A stretch of 64,000 nucleotides of DNA from Paraspadella gotoi (GCA_051294375.1 CM119263.1:2256113-2320112), one strand, 5' to 3'; counted from the stretch's first letter, positions 26,601-35,854 are shown. A program made the numbers and translations. The notes: generated from the letters alone by a model not told the origin.

Positions 26601-27440
26601 GGTGCACGGCGCCGATCCTAACAGGTAGACAGAGGGCGTTGGTGAGTAAAGTCGGTTTAAAATATGACGAAAGACTTGAGGGAAAATGTTTGAAGACCAA
26701 AAAGAAAAGACAAAATGATTAATGGCCAATCATGAAAATTAACGTCAACGGAGTGGACCTATGGACGCAATTGGTTAGCCTCGTGACGTGACAAGACGAG
26801 CTCTTCGGAATTATCAGACAGCCGACGAATCCAAAACTTGACTCCAACCTCAAACCTACCAATGACCGATAGAGAGACTAAGGGTTCGACGATCGTGATT
26901 GCTAAGAGAACTCGTGACATTCTGATCAAGAAACAATTCTTCTTCAAAAAAAATAATTGAATAATTCACCTTTGTCGTAACTTTCGTGTCCTTCATTACA
27001 CTTTGTTCGTAACTTCGTGTCCTTCATTACCTTTGTCGTCACCCAAATCATTGTCCGTCGTTATTAAAACTTATTAATTACCTCGTTATTGACTAAACCT
27101 CAACGTTATAGATACCCACCAATGGGCAACATACCAATACTAAAATAATCCCACCCAACAAAACAGAACCACCCTCATCAAACGCAAGTCCGCCGTCCAC
27201 TACGCCTCCATCGGCGGCTCCGTCCGCGTCCTCCAGCTGCTCGTCGCTTACGGCGCCGACGCCGCCGCCGTAGACTCCGACGGATGGACGATCCTTCACT
27301 ACGGCGCCTATTGGAACCGGCTCGACGTCATCGCCTTCGGACTTTTCCGGCGCTTGGATCCGCGGGCGCCGGACGGCGACGGGCTCAGCGCCGCAGATTG
27401 GAGCGCCATCAACGGCGCCGAGGAGGCGGAGCGTTTTTGA
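6164..27440 (+). CDS. Large multi-ankyrin-repeat protein (nine-exon gene)
   Basis: Nine exons join with GT-AG borders and matching phases: 6164-6716, 8124-8355, 16173-16304, 18380-18458, 23286-24008, 24132-24362, 24626-25258, 25627-26624 and 27167-27440. Together they give 3855 nt, or 1284 residues plus TGA. From about residue 240 to the end I count roughly two dozen ankyrin repeats with textbook motifs (GWTALHRAAA, GYTAIHYAACGG, LLAHGADPN, LLVHGADPN). Two low-complexity linkers interrupt them: Thr/Lys-rich in exon 5, and Lys/Arg/Asp/Asn-rich in exon 8. The repeats fall into five similar modules, so the protein grew by internal duplication. A Ser/Phe/Leu-rich hydrophobic stretch near residues 215-232 could be a membrane segment. 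Ankyrin arrays are protein-binding scaffolds; no catalytic domain, SOCS box or death domain was seen, so the partner is unknown. The least certain part is exon 1. If it is not coding, translation would start at the ATG at 8135, which has a good context. Confidence 0.85.
7077..7440 (+). repeat. Dispersed repeat family, copy 1
   Basis: Blocks GTCGCGAGTAACTCTATAAG, CATAACTCGCTTATAGTTAA, CCGCTTTCAGGAAATTCTAA and (GTCTGTTT)n recur at 11073-11440 (duplicate), 21068-21640 (diverged, with an insertion) and, inverted, 42716-42850. It ends in a TCTG-rich tail. No coding capacity; probably a SINE or the 3' end of a LINE. Confidence 0.6.
7533..7774. other. Assembly gap (242 N)
   Basis: The duplicate copy suggests the missing DNA is a (GA)n tract with poly-A/T flanks (11522-11775). 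Confidence 1.
8124..8355 (+). CDS. Ankyrin gene exon 2 (hydrophobic stretch and first ankyrin helix)
   Basis: A pyrimidine-rich acceptor ending TTTAG precedes the exon, and the donor is AG|GTCAGT in phase 2. The exon encodes a Ser/Phe/Pro/Leu-rich hydrophobic run, then an Arg/Lys/Glu hinge, then LADAVRRKDENLVARILR, the start of the first ankyrin unit. It contains the ATG at 8135 (context CGACCATGG), the alternative start if exon 1 is not used. The donor runs directly into a (GAT)n tract. Confidence 0.75.
9044..13340. repeat. 4.07-kb direct duplication, second copy (indel-rich)
   Basis: Near-identical to 4980-9043, but one-base deletions and insertions occur every few tens of bases. It ends in a long polypyrimidine tract up to the 25-N gap. 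Confidence 0.9.
10198..12340 (+). pseudogene. Damaged second copy of ankyrin exons 1-2
   Basis: Positions 10198-10736 copy exon 1, and 12134-12340 copy exon 2, with the same splice sites. The copy has many single-base losses, the exon 1 frame shifts repeatedly, and exon 2 has lost its ATG (CGACCATGG became CGACTGG). It belongs to the 4.07-kb direct duplication. The dominance of one-base indels over substitutions points to unpolished sequence rather than evolutionary decay. Confidence 0.8.
12780..13455. repeat. Long polypyrimidine tract in intron 2
   Basis: About 660 bases almost entirely C/T on the plus strand (TTTTC units), interrupted by a 25-N gap at 13341-13365. Similar tracts lie at 8760-9040, 22090-22350, 28800-29060, 44610-44930 and 55640-55990, and a purine tract at 43010-43420. 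Confidence 0.9.
13590..13850. repeat. 21-nt GGCGCCGCC minisatellite
   Basis: About ten degenerate units of 21 bases with a conserved GGCGCCGC start. The plus frame is open and reads as heptapeptide units (APPFKST, APLSKST, APHITSV, APHFKWT). It lies in ankyrin intron 2 on the sense strand. Confidence 0.75.
13910..14070. repeat. (AAAAGG)n and (ACGACA)n tracts
   Basis: A run of GGAAAA units at 13914-13995, then a GACGACAACGAC-type tract at 14020-14065, in intron 2. Confidence 0.85.
15005..15275. repeat. CpG-rich patch with (GGGAAGT)n array in intron 2
   Basis: Two near-identical 30-base units (GCCGGCGCAGCGTAAATC, then TTTCTTCGGC) are followed by CpG-rich DNA and six tandem TGGGAAG units at 15231-15272. 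The GGAAGT core resembles ETS sites. Nothing coding. Confidence 0.6.
15290..16172. other. Rest of intron 2: GAGTGGCA-type repeats and a GA tract
   Basis: 15300-15400 has degenerate GGGAGTGGCAGAG units; 15907-15960 is (GA)n. No exon is recognised. Confidence 0.5.
16173..16304 (+). CDS. Ankyrin gene exon 3 (ankyrin repeats)
   Basis: The acceptor is CCCTTTTCAG and the donor AG|GTTGTA. The phase from exon 2 (AG+A) gives an uninterrupted frame that includes TPLMFAALYG and LLLFSGADPNK, a canonical ankyrin repeat. The exon ends just after DPNK, the same place where exon 8 ends (DPN) in the last module. It lies alone among long introns of 7.8 and 2.1 kb. Confidence 0.9.
16656..16870. mobile_element. 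MITE of the TTAGGG-like family, one end visible
   Basis: Left terminus GCTCTCTTTTCCGAAAGCGC followed by a core of CCTAAACCTT/TAACCCTAA-type units. The right terminus was not found. Lies in ankyrin intron 3. Confidence 0.6.
16995..17510. repeat. Unclassified GC-rich element with two 145-bp direct repeats
   Basis: CTGTGATGCCCATTGGGATG at about 17006 and its partner at about 17366 begin two similar 145-bp blocks (shared: TCTCACTGTTG, GGGGCTTCCGAC, CACTGGCGCG, GTTACCC, AGTCGTTAGGAC). The higher GC than the surrounding intron and lack of any known RNA or protein match suggest an unknown mobile or structured element. A GCGGT…ACCGC palindrome follows at about 17551-17570. Confidence 0.5.
18250..18350. 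repeat. (CTAT)n microsatellite before ankyrin exon 4
   Basis: About 20 tetranucleotide units, ending roughly 30 bases upstream of the exon 4 acceptor. Confidence 0.95.
18380..18458 (+). CDS. Ankyrin gene exon 4 (ankyrin repeat)
   Basis: This 79-nt exon follows a polypyrimidine/CAG acceptor and ends at AAG|GTGATT in phase 0. It reads GNTPLQYAVTSGDLAIIRMI, one ankyrin repeat core, and continues in frame into exon 5. It is too small to be seen without splice reasoning. Confidence 0.9.
19028..19360. other. Assembly gap (333 N)
   Basis: Lies in ankyrin intron 4 and cuts off one end of the MITE at 19361. Confidence 1.
19361..19494. mobile_element. MITE of the TTAGGG-like family, cut by an assembly gap
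   Basis: Core of TTAGGTTAGGGTTAAG-type units ending in ATGGGGCGCTTTGGGAAAAG and GAAAGCC, the family terminus. The other end falls in the N gap ending at 19360. Confidence 0.65.
19722..20387 (+). mobile_element. Degenerate Tc1/mariner element with terminal inverted repeats
   Basis: The left end CTATCTTACGGGAAAAAAG and the right end, read inverted, CTATCTTAGGAAAAAAAG, match. Similarity extends about 38 bases inward (…AACATTTTT). Both ends are flanked by TA (19720-19721 and 20388-20389), the Tc1/mariner target duplication. Inside, at 20024-20260, is a frameshifted transposase N-terminus: KGAKLFSSEEKRGKTQQ, then in the next frame LRIPRSTIANFLRGDYNK, like the family's helix-turn-helix (IPRSTVxNFL). 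The DDE domain is absent. At 666 bp it is an internally deleted copy in ankyrin intron 4. Confidence 0.82.
20480..20889. mobile_element. MITE of the TTAGGG-like family with a 210-bp insertion
   Basis: The same core as at 19361-19494 runs to about 20655, an AT-rich segment follows, and the terminus ATGGGGCGCTTTGGAAAAG lies at 20865-20889. The 110 bases after the terminus also match those after the 19494 copy, so host flank is duplicated too. Confidence 0.55.
21068..21640 (+). repeat. Dispersed repeat family, diverged copy interrupted by SINE-like DNA
   Basis: Shares TCTCATAACTCGCC, CGCCTTCAGGAAATCCTAAA and AAAGAATAAAAGACG with the 7077 copy. The terminal block (GGCTAAGAAAG, then GGCGCAAAACGATGGATGG) occurs only after about 300 extra bases that include the tRNA-like element. 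Confidence 0.55.
21530..21612 (-). mobile_element. tRNA-derived SINE-like element
   Basis: On the minus strand, TTAGCCTGTGAG (A-box-like) and GTTCGAGTC (B box) are 44 bases apart, as in a tRNA gene, with a GTGAGA/TCTCAC stem between them. The acceptor stem and T stem do not pair well, so it is not a functional tRNA. A second copy lies at about 28247-28330 in the 6.7-kb duplicate. Confidence 0.5.
22680..23010. repeat. Degenerate 18-19-nt repeat in intron 4
   Basis: Units of the type GCCATCCGCGAATAACGAT recur with substitutions (GCGAATAACGACGACGTC, GCCATACGCGAATAACGAT, CCCATCCGCGAATAACGAG). The same array is in the 6.7-kb duplicate at about 29390-29735. Confidence 0.7.
23286..24008 (+). CDS. 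Ankyrin gene exon 5 (ankyrin repeats and Thr-rich linker)
   Basis: It begins after CTCTCAG and ends at AAG|GTACTC, 241 codons in phase 0. It encodes GWTALHRAAARSQLQVIKYL and a shortened repeat (YTALDVSRTYCPQCARYLEE). A linker follows, with a Lys/Thr-rich tract encoded by (GAC)n and three 21-nt repeats of the type GAAGVSS. The exon closes with FDALRRALDADDKAAMKRLL, which starts module II. Confidence 0.9.
24132..24362 (+). CDS. Ankyrin gene exon 6 (ankyrin repeats)
   Basis: A 77-codon phase-0 exon between ACTTAG and CAG|GTGCGG. It encodes a divergent repeat (TLLMRCS...MLLAHGADPN) and a canonical one (GYTAIHYAACGGHLETLETL). The introns on either side are short (123 and 263 nt), in contrast to the kilobase introns in the 5' half. 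Confidence 0.92.
24626..25258 (+). CDS. Ankyrin gene exon 7 (ankyrin repeats)
   Basis: A 211-codon phase-0 exon ending GGG|GTATAG. It holds the end of module II (GQTILHCAAAFDHLEALKYG, GKTCLDW) and most of module III (FDDLKSAVEARDEVEVKRLL, VSAIHLAARRGVVDIMEELL, GWTVLHVAAAQNNLDALAYG). Module III joins exon 8 at the same place where modules II and III diverge from the consensus, the segment before (R/Q)MGVDP. Confidence 0.92.
25627..26624 (+). CDS. Ankyrin gene exon 8 (ankyrin repeats and charged linker)
   Basis: The acceptor is CTCTTTAG and the donor AG|GTAGAC, phase 2. It encodes the end of module III (GKTPLDVARQ), then module IV (YYLRRAILDDRLDEVRRLL, RTALHYGAFGGDVEVLEALI, GVTVAEVADAAGHVD). 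A basic/acidic linker follows with repeated DQRKREG and a poly-Asn run. The exon ends with the start of module V (LLRDAVSRRDTRRARRLL, LLVHGADPN). Confidence 0.92.
27167..27440 (+). CDS. Ankyrin gene exon 9 (last exon)
   Basis: It begins after AAAACAG. AG+A restores the frame, giving KSAVHYASIGGSVRVLQLLV, GWTILHYGAYWNRLDVI and a short capping repeat, and it ends in TGA at 27438-27440. The second copy at 33867-34140 is the same length and stays open, in contrast to the damaged copies of exons 5, 7 and 8. Confidence 0.92.
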
Positions 27441-27660
27441 AGAGATTCGTTGGGAGGGGGGAGGGGTGAGGCAGGGGGAGGCAGGGAGGGAGCAGGGGTG
27501 AGATTGAAAAATGTATAAGAGGAAATTAAAATTCTTGTTGTTGTTGTTGTTGTTGGTGTTGTTGTTGTTGTTATTGTTGTTGTTGTTGTTTTACAGCACT
27601 CTTGTCCTCATCAAATTAAATCAAATCAAATCAAATCAAATCAAATCAAATTTAAACTGT
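27441..27660 (+). promoter_or_regulatory. Ankyrin gene 3' untranslated region, G-rich, and poly(A) region
   Basis: After the stop come a G-run-rich stretch (27450-27500, several runs of four or more G) and an A/T-rich stretch. The duplicate copy has a perfect AATAAA at 34222-34227; the first copy reads AATTAAA at the same place, one base longer. A (TTG)n tract and a (TCAAA)n tract follow. The poly(A) assignment is inferred from the AATAAA in the second copy. Confidence 0.45.
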
Positions 27661-27664
27661 GAGC

Positions 27665-28090
27665 TTCGATATTGATGACAACAGTGATTACAAAGATAGC
27701 GATGACAGCGACTGAAAAGATGGTGGGGGATGACGGCTATGACAGCGATGATTGCGATAGCAGTGATGGTGGAGATGACAGCGATGATAGAGATGACAGT
27801 ATTGGTTGAGGTAACAGTGATGGTGGAGGCGACAGCGATGATAGAGATGACAGTGATGATGAAAGTGACCGTAATGAGGGTAGGAGTGATGGTGGAGATG
27901 ACAGCAATGACAGGGATGACAGTGACGATGTAGGCGGCGATCATGACAGTGATGATTGCAAGGAGGGGCGACAAGGATGACAAAATTGATAAAGATGGCA
28001 ATGATGACAGTTATGTTATCGATAGATGAGGTGCGCTGATGACAGTGATGACCACGACGAAGGAGGCGATGCAGATGACAGATCCTCGAG
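27665..28090. repeat. GATGACAG-type minisatellite downstream of the ankyrin gene
   Basis: Degenerate units of GATGACAGCGATGATAG and GATGGTGGAGATGACAG; a copy lies at 34385-34800. Translations give Asp/Ser or His/Cys-rich nonsense without a start or splice context. Confidence 0.75.
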
Positions 28091-28196
28091 GTTCGACACG
28101 TACGAACTTCATATCCGCAACAACGAAGGAAGGAGTGATGAATGCGAGAAGAATCGATCCCCATCCTTTATAACGAGAGAGAGAGAGAGAGAGAGG

Positions 28197-30345
28197 AATA
28201 AAAGTTTAAATATATGATTCGCGATGTTCTTATTTGGAACTCATGTTAATCAGTTCGTCGGGGAAAGACTCGAACGCTCGACATCGCAAGCGTGAGAAGA
28301 AAAACAATCTCACAGGCTAAGAAAGCCACTTCGGCGCAAAACGATGGATGGACCGATTTTGTTCTTTCTTTCATGTAACTTTGTTTTATTCTATTCTGTC
28401 TTATCTCCCTTGTTTTTTAATTAATCATTTAATGTCCTTTTATTTTTGGGTTTTCTAATTTCTTTGCGTTTAACTGCCGTTTCCTCTTTCTTTCCATCTC
28501 TCTTCCGTCTATCTTTACTCTTCTTTCCCCTTTTATTTTCTTTCCTAATTACTTTCCACGTCTCGTTTACTCACAACTCGAGCCGTTTAATATTAATCCC
28601 TTTTTTTTTCTCATTTTCATGCAAACGACGTTTACACCGCGGAACGTTCGACTTACCGACGTTTACGCTTGTTTTAAAAAAAGATGCTGCCGACATTTTT
28701 AAAACTGTTTCAAATAGCAGTTCGGTCTGTCAATCTCTCTGGCTCGTTGTCCGTTCGCCATCGCAACTGATTGCAAGACAAAACAAAGTAAAAATAGAAC
28801 CTTTTCTTCTTTTTTTTCTTCTTTTTTCTTTTTCTCTTTTTTTTCCTTCTTTTTTCTTTTCCACCTTTATTCTTTTTCCTCCTTTTTCTCTTTCCTCCTT
28901 TTTCTCTTTTTCCTCCCTTTTCTCTTTCCCCAATTTTCCCCCTTTTTCCTTTTTCCTTCTTTTTTCTTTTCCTTCTGTTTTCTTTTCCACCTTTATTCTT
29001 TTTCCTCCTTTTTCTCTTCCTCCATTTTTCCACCTTTTCTTCTTTTTCCAACCTTTTTCCTCTTTTCTCGGACCACCAACCAATGCTCGTTCTCGTTCCT
29101 CCATCTCCCGCCACGCCTCTCTACCCCCCCTCCCTCCTCTCTCCCCCCGAGCGATCGTTACAATAATTCCAAATTAAGGTAACGCAGATTTCAACGCCGG
29201 TAGAAACCCGTGAGGGCCCCCGCGGACGAAAAGGACGATGACGACGACGATACGACGACGATAACGACGACGTCTCTATTATTTATCTTTGGATCGAAAA
29301 GACTTTTATCGCCAAGAACAGAAGCAGAGTCTCGACAACGACTTGGCGCGCTCCCGCGAAGAAGCCAAGCAGGCTCGCTGTTAACGATTGCGTTCGCGAA
29401 TAACGACGACGTCTGCGAATAATACTTATGGCGAATAGCGATTGGTGTCCAATGATTAACGATGGCATCAGGAAAACGAATGGTGTTTCGAATTTAACAG
29501 TGCAATCTGGATGTAATGGCAACCGTTTCATTAGGAATATGCCATCCGTGAATAATAATACCAACTCCTAATAGTAATAACCGTATCTGTTTGAAGAAGA
29601 TTCCACCGACTATTAACAATTAACAATTGATGCATCTACAAATACCTCTGTTTAAAAATCTGTTAAAAATGACGGCGTCCGTAAATTAACGATGCCATAC
29701 GCGAATAACGATCCCATCCGCGAATAACGAGGCGGGGAAACTCGTTAAAGCGACGAACAGCGACTGGAACCGTTGATCTTCGTTTCGTGTTAGAAGTTTT
29801 TTATGTTCGACGCTCGCGGTCGGTTTTTTTTTTCTCTTTCTCTTTTTCTTTCCTTGGATTTTCTCGAAAACCCTACTTTTGTTGATAACATTGTTAAAAA
29901 TAATTAACTTCATTCTGTTCATGAGATGCCACATAGTTAATTTTGTTCATTCACTAATAAAACTTACCCTTTTTCGATAACCTTCAACTCTCAGGGCGGC
30001 GACCTTCACGCTTCTTCCGCGCGGCTGGACGGCGCTGCATCGCGCAGCAGCCCGCAGCCAACTTCAAGTCATCAAGTATCTGCTGTCACTCGGAGCGGAC
30101 GCGACTGTCCGGATAACGGGGCTACCCGCCCTCGACGTAAGCCGGACCTACTGCCCGCAATGCGCTCGATATTTGGAGGAGCAAGGAGCTGAATGGCTGG
30201 CGAAAGGCGTCGTGGCGAGAGTCGCCGTCAAGACCTCGTAACCGCGCCGGGGAAGACGGAGCCCGAGGCGGCGCCGAAAAAGACGCCGCCAACAAATCAT
30301 CGACGAAAAATCGCGAAAATTCGGTCTTTGTCGTCAAAACTAATC

Positions 30346-30387
<42 letters not shown>

Positions 30388-33300
30388 AACCTACGACGGA
30401 CGACGAAATTGACGACGACGAACGATGAAGAAGACGACGGAAGAGATCCTCTACCGACTACAAAACCGACAACGAAATCAACGACGACCTATCGATCCAT
30501 GTACCAAGAAACCTGGCGAAAAAACTCCTCACCGAGACGGCGCCTCCGACGTTTTCAAGGCGGCCGCCGCGCCGGCGTTTCTAGCGGCGCCCGCCGGCGT
30601 TTCAGACGGCGACGACGCTTCCAGTGGCGCCGGATTCGGCGTCCCCACCCTGGCGCCCTTCGACGCGCTCCGTCGCGCCCTCGACGCCGACGATAAGGCG
30701 GCGATGAAGCGGCTCCTCAAGGTACTCTCTCTTATTGATCTTTCTGTGTTTCTTTCTTTCATTCTTTCTTTCTCTTTTTTCTGTTGTTTTTTTCCCATCC
30801 TTTATTTCTTTCCACTTCTCTTTCCCTCTCCCCCACTTACTTAGGCCGGCCTCCACCCAGACGCCGACTTCTACGACCGCGAGTTGGGCGTGACCCTTCT
30901 CATGCGCTGCTCCATCGCTCCGACCAAGTTCGTCATGGTGCAGATGCTCCTCGCCCACGGAGCGAACCCCAATCGGGTCGCCGACCGCACGCGGCTACAC
31001 TGCCATCCACTACGCCGCCTGCGGGGACACCTGGAGACTTTGGAGACCCTGGAGGCCTACGGGGCGGATATACAGGTGCGGAATGGAGGTGCAATTGGCG
31101 GGAGAGGGCTAGGTGTAGAGGTTCTCGTAAGTTAAATTTGAATTAAATTAATTGATTAATTAATTCAAAAAGATTAAAAAAACGAAATGAGTGAAATTGA
31201 TATTAGAAAAATTTGTTGGAAGAATTAATTAATTAAAATAAACTAATAAACTAATTAGACTAATTAAACTAATTAAAATAAAGGACGAATTCATCACTCA
31301 TCAGTCATCACTTTACTTATCCCCCCACCCCTCTAAGGCTCTCACCTTCTCCGGTCAAACGATCCTCCACTGCGCAGCGGCCTTTGATCATCTCGAGGCC
31401 CTCAAGTACGGCATCCGCATGGCGTCGATCCGTTCGTCAAAGACTTGGAGGGAAAGACCTGCCTCGACTGGAGCCGTCGGCTGCCGGACTCCAGCTGCTC
31501 CGCTTACCTTCAGCGGCTGCTGCAGCGATCCTCCCGCAGCAAACGGAGCTCCACCTTCGACGATCTCAAGTCGGCCGTCGAGGCGAGGGACGAGGTCGAG
31601 GTCAAGCGGCTCCTCGACTCGGGCGTAGACCCCGAGGCCAACCCCAGCTGCTGCGGCGTGCCCAGGTCCATCAATCGGATCGCCCTCTCGGCTGGAGTCT
31701 TTCGTCCGCTCCAACCTCCTCATCTACGCCGTCCACAACTCGACCAAACCCATCATCCAATCTGATGCTGGAGAAAGGAGCGGCGCTGCGGGAGAGGGTG
31801 CATCGCGGGGTGTCGGCGATCCACTTGGCGGCACGCCGCGGCGTCGTCGACATCATGGAGGAACTGCTGGACCACGGCGCCGACGTGCGGGCGAGAACGC
31901 TGGGCGAAGGATGGACGGTGCTGCACGTTGCGGCGGCGCAGAACAACCTCGACGCGCTCGCATATGGGGTATAGAAGAGAGATTGATGGAGAATTGAAGG
32001 GAATTGATGGGAATTGAAGGGAATTGATTGGAGAATTGAAAGTTATAGAGGAATTTAGAGAAAATATTATTGATTTAATAAGAATTGCTGTGAATTTAAA
32101 GAAATCGATGGAGAATTGACGGAAATTGATGGTGAATTTAAAGGAATTGATGGGGAAAGAATTGAATTAATGATGGAGTATGAATGATGTCTTAAGGGTT
32201 GCAACAGCTGACTCGGTGAGGTTCGGAAGCCTTTAGGGGACATTAAAATTATAAATACATTGCCGTTTTACTTTAGGATGTTTTAAATTTAATCATGCTT
32301 CCCCCCCTCTCTTCTCCTCCCCTTTTCTCTTTAGATCCAAATGGGCGTGGACCCTCGCGCCAAGGAGCGTCACGGCAAGACGCCCCTCGACGTTGCTCGT
32401 CAAGTAAGCGCCCAACTTGGAAACGAATGCGCCGTCCTCTTGACCAACGGTCTTGGCGGGCAACGCCTCCTCGGTGCCCTACGAGACCTTCGGCCCCTAC
32501 TACCTCCGCCGGGCTATCCTGGACGATCGCCTCGACGAAGTCCGACGCCTCCTCGATTACGGCGTCGATCCGCGGCGCGTCATGTGGAATCCGGGCTTCG
32601 ATCCCGCGCCGGCTGCGGCTCCTGCCGCACGGTGCTGATGGAGGCGGCGCGGCCGGCGTCAGGCGCCTATCGTGCGGGCTCTGCTGCGGCGCGGAGCGGA
32701 GCCCGATTTCCCCGACGCCGGTTGAAGGACGGCACTGCATTACGGGCGTTCGGAGGGGACGTGGAGGTGCTAGAGGCGCTGATCCGCGCCGGTGGGAAAT
32801 TGGACTCGCGCGATAAAGACGGCGTCACTGTGGCCGAAGTGGCTGACGCCGCTGGACATGTCGACGCCGCTCATTTTGTGGCTAAGCAGACGAAGGGGGA
32901 AAGGAAATCTGTGGGAAGGGATCAGAGGAAGAGGGAAGGGGATCACAAAAGATAGAAAGGGATCAAAGAAAGAGGGAAGGGGAAAGAAAGACTGACAACA
33001 ATGTGAAAGGAAACGTCGACGTCAAAGACAAAAATAGCAACAACAACAACAACAACGCTCGCGCGCCTCTCATGACGATCACCGACGCCGCCATCGACCC
33101 AAAGCGCCGCTCCCATTATCCGGCGTCGCTCGTTCCGACATAAACCTTTTGCGCGACGCCGTTTCGCGCCGCGACACGCGTCGGGCGCGCCGCTTGCTTC
33201 AGCGCGCGTCTCGCCCGACGCCGGATACTGGAACTCTCGCGTGGAATCGACGCTGCTGATGAAAGCGGCTCTGCGGAGCGACGAGAAGATGGTGAGCTGC

Positions 33301-34896
33301 TGCTGGTGCACGGCGCCGATCCTAACAGGTAGACAGAGGGCGTTGTGAGTAAAGTCGTAAAATATGACGAAAGACTTGAGGGAAAATGTTTGAAGACCAA
33401 AAAGAAAAGACAAAATGATTAATGGCCAATCATGAAAATTAACGTCAACGGAGTGGACCTATGGACGCAATTGGTTAGCCTCGTGACGTGACAAGACGAG
33501 CTCTTCGGAATTATCAGACAGCCGACGAATCCAAAACTTGACTCCAACCTCAAACCTACCAATGACCGATAGAGAGACTAAGGGTTCGACGATCGTGATT
33601 GCTAAGAGAACTCGTGACATTCTGATCAAGAAACAATTCTTCTTCAAAAAAAATAATTGAATAATTCACCTTTGTCGTAACTTTCGTGTCCTTCATTACA
33701 CTTTGTTCGTAACTTCGTGTCCTTCATTACCTTTGTCGTCACCCAAATCATTGTCCGTCGTTATTAAAACTTATTAATTACCTCGTTATTGACTAAACCT
33801 CAACGTTATAGATACCCACCAATGGGCAACATACCAATACTAAAATAATCCCACCCAACAAAACAGAACCACCCTCATCAAACGCAAGTCCGCCGTCCAC
33901 TACGCCTCCATCGGCGGCTCCGTCCGCGTCCTCCAGCTGCTCGTCGCTTACGGCGCCGACGCCGCCGCCGTAGACTCCGACGGATGGACGATCCTTCACT
34001 ACGGCGCCTATTGGAACCGGCTCGACGTCATCGCCTTCGGACTTTTCCGGCGCTTGGATCCGCGGGCGCCGGACGGCGACGGGCTCAGCGCCGCAGATTG
34101 GAGCGCCATCAACGGCGCCGAGGAGGCGGAGCGTTTTTGAAGAGATTCGTTGGGAGGGGGGAGGGGTGAGGCAGGGAGGAGCAGGGAGGGGCAGGGGTGA
34201 GATTGAAATTGTATAAGAGGAAATAAAATTCTTGTTGTTGTTGTTGTTGTTGTGTTGTTGTTGTTGTTGTTGTTGTTGGTGTTGTTGTTGTTGTTATTGT
34301 TGTTGTTGTTGTTTTACAGCACTCTTGTCCTCATCAAATTAAATCAAATCAAATCAAATCAATCAAATCAAATTTAAACTGTGAGCTTCGATATTGATGA
34401 CAACAGTGATTACAAAGATAGCGATGACAGCGACTGAAAAGATGGTGGGGGATGACGGCTATGACAGCGATGATTGCGATAGCAGTGATGGTGGAGATGA
34501 CAGCGATGATAGAGATGACAGTATTGGTTGAGGTAACAGTGATGGTGGAGGCGACAGCGATGATAGAGATGACAGTGATGATGAAAGTGACCGTAATGAG
34601 GGTAGGAGTGATGGTGGAGATGACAGCAATGACAGGGTGACAGTGACGATGTAGGCGGCGATCATGACAGTGATGATTGCAAGGAGGGGCGACAAGGATG
34701 ACAAAATTGATAAAGATGGCAATGATGACAGTTATGTTATCGATAGATGAGGTGCGCTGATGACAGTGATGACCACGACGAAGGAGGCGATGCAGATGAC
34801 AGATCCTCGAGGTTCGACACGTACGAACTTCATATCCGCAACAACGAAGGAAGGAGTGATGAATGCGAGAAGAATCGATCCCCATCCTTTATAACG

Positions 34897-34900
<4 letters not shown>
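28197..34900. repeat. 6.7-kb direct duplication, second copy
   Basis: Indel-rich up to about 33360, then essentially identical to the first copy. It ends in a longer (GA)n tract that runs into the 25-N gap at 35026. Confidence 0.92.
29995..34140 (+). pseudogene. Second copy of ankyrin exons 5-9, mostly frameshifted
   Basis: The copies are 29995-30721 (exon 5), 30845-31075 (6), 31338-31968 (7), 32335-33328 (8) and 33867-34140 (9). Splice sites are kept. Exons 5 to 8 carry scattered one- or two-base indels; for example GACCGCGG in exon 5 became GCGCGG. From about 33361 onward the copy is virtually identical to the first. If it were a real tandem duplication it would be a 5'-less gene copy. The error pattern suggests an assembly duplicate. 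Confidence 0.8.
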
Positions 34901-34994
<94 letters not shown>

Positions 34995-35050
34995 AGAGAA
35001 GAGAGAAAGAGACAGAGAGAGAAAANNNNNNNNNNNNNNNNNNNNNNNNN

Positions 35051-35808
35051 GAGAGAAAGAGACAGAGAGAGAGAGCTCAACCTCAGAATTTTGTTTAAAT
35101 GTATAAATTGACTGATTTTAAGGTGCGTTTTATTGATAAAATATTTACCTTATTTTTACGATATTTTCGACCTCAGGCTCATAGAATCTTTCTGTCGTAT
35201 ATGAGGCCTGAAATTAATTATTGTTTCAAAGATCAACCTCGTAACTAAATTGTTCGTCAAAGTCAAGAATGATTTTCCCCCCAAGTTCTCTTTTGTACGA
35301 TTCCCGCCAAATTTTTGTCGTGGGGTCATTAATCCCGCTTTTCAACCAAAAAGTAAAAAGTTATACAATCGAACTATAGGCGAGTGGAATGGACACTTTG
35401 GGCAAACTTGCAAAGGGCAATGGATATTGGGCAATGGGTATGGAACACATTGGGCATTGGCCACAATGGATAGGGATTTAAACTTTGGCTCCCTCTTAAC
35501 CTCCTCGGGCGTCCTCCTTCTCCCAATGAGGGTGGGAAGTTCGCCGCCAAATTTATTTGATATCACGACCGGATTTTTCACTCTGTTGTTTATCGCCCAG
35601 CGGGAGGGATATTTTGTGAGTTTTTGTGATTCGTTGGCCATAATGTTTTTTTTTAGTTCACTTTTTTTTTACAAAAAAAACTTTAAATCGAAAATGTTTT
35701 CACCTATTTTTTTTAATAGAAATTTTATACCGAAAAGAATTTCTTTTTAGTTCGTTCATGGGTTGACTGATGCTTGGGGTTTCGATAAAAAAAGAATGAA
35801 AACAAAAG

Positions 35809-35854
<46 letters not shown>

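Larger units (their letters stand above)
21478..28196. repeat. 6.7-kb direct duplication, first copy
   Basis: Starts AATAAAAGTTTAAATATATG and contains ankyrin exons 5-9 with intact frames. It ends in (GA)n at 28170-28193, where the second copy begins. Confidence 0.92.

Noticed and set aside
27665-28164. Asp/Ser-rich or His/Cys-rich protein genes on either strand
   Set aside because: The frames derive from the GATGACAG minisatellite and lack start, splice and composition support.
35250-35750. 166-codon plus-strand frame in spacer
   Set aside because: No family likeness, no splice signals, and part of it is simple GGGCAATGG repetition and poly-T.
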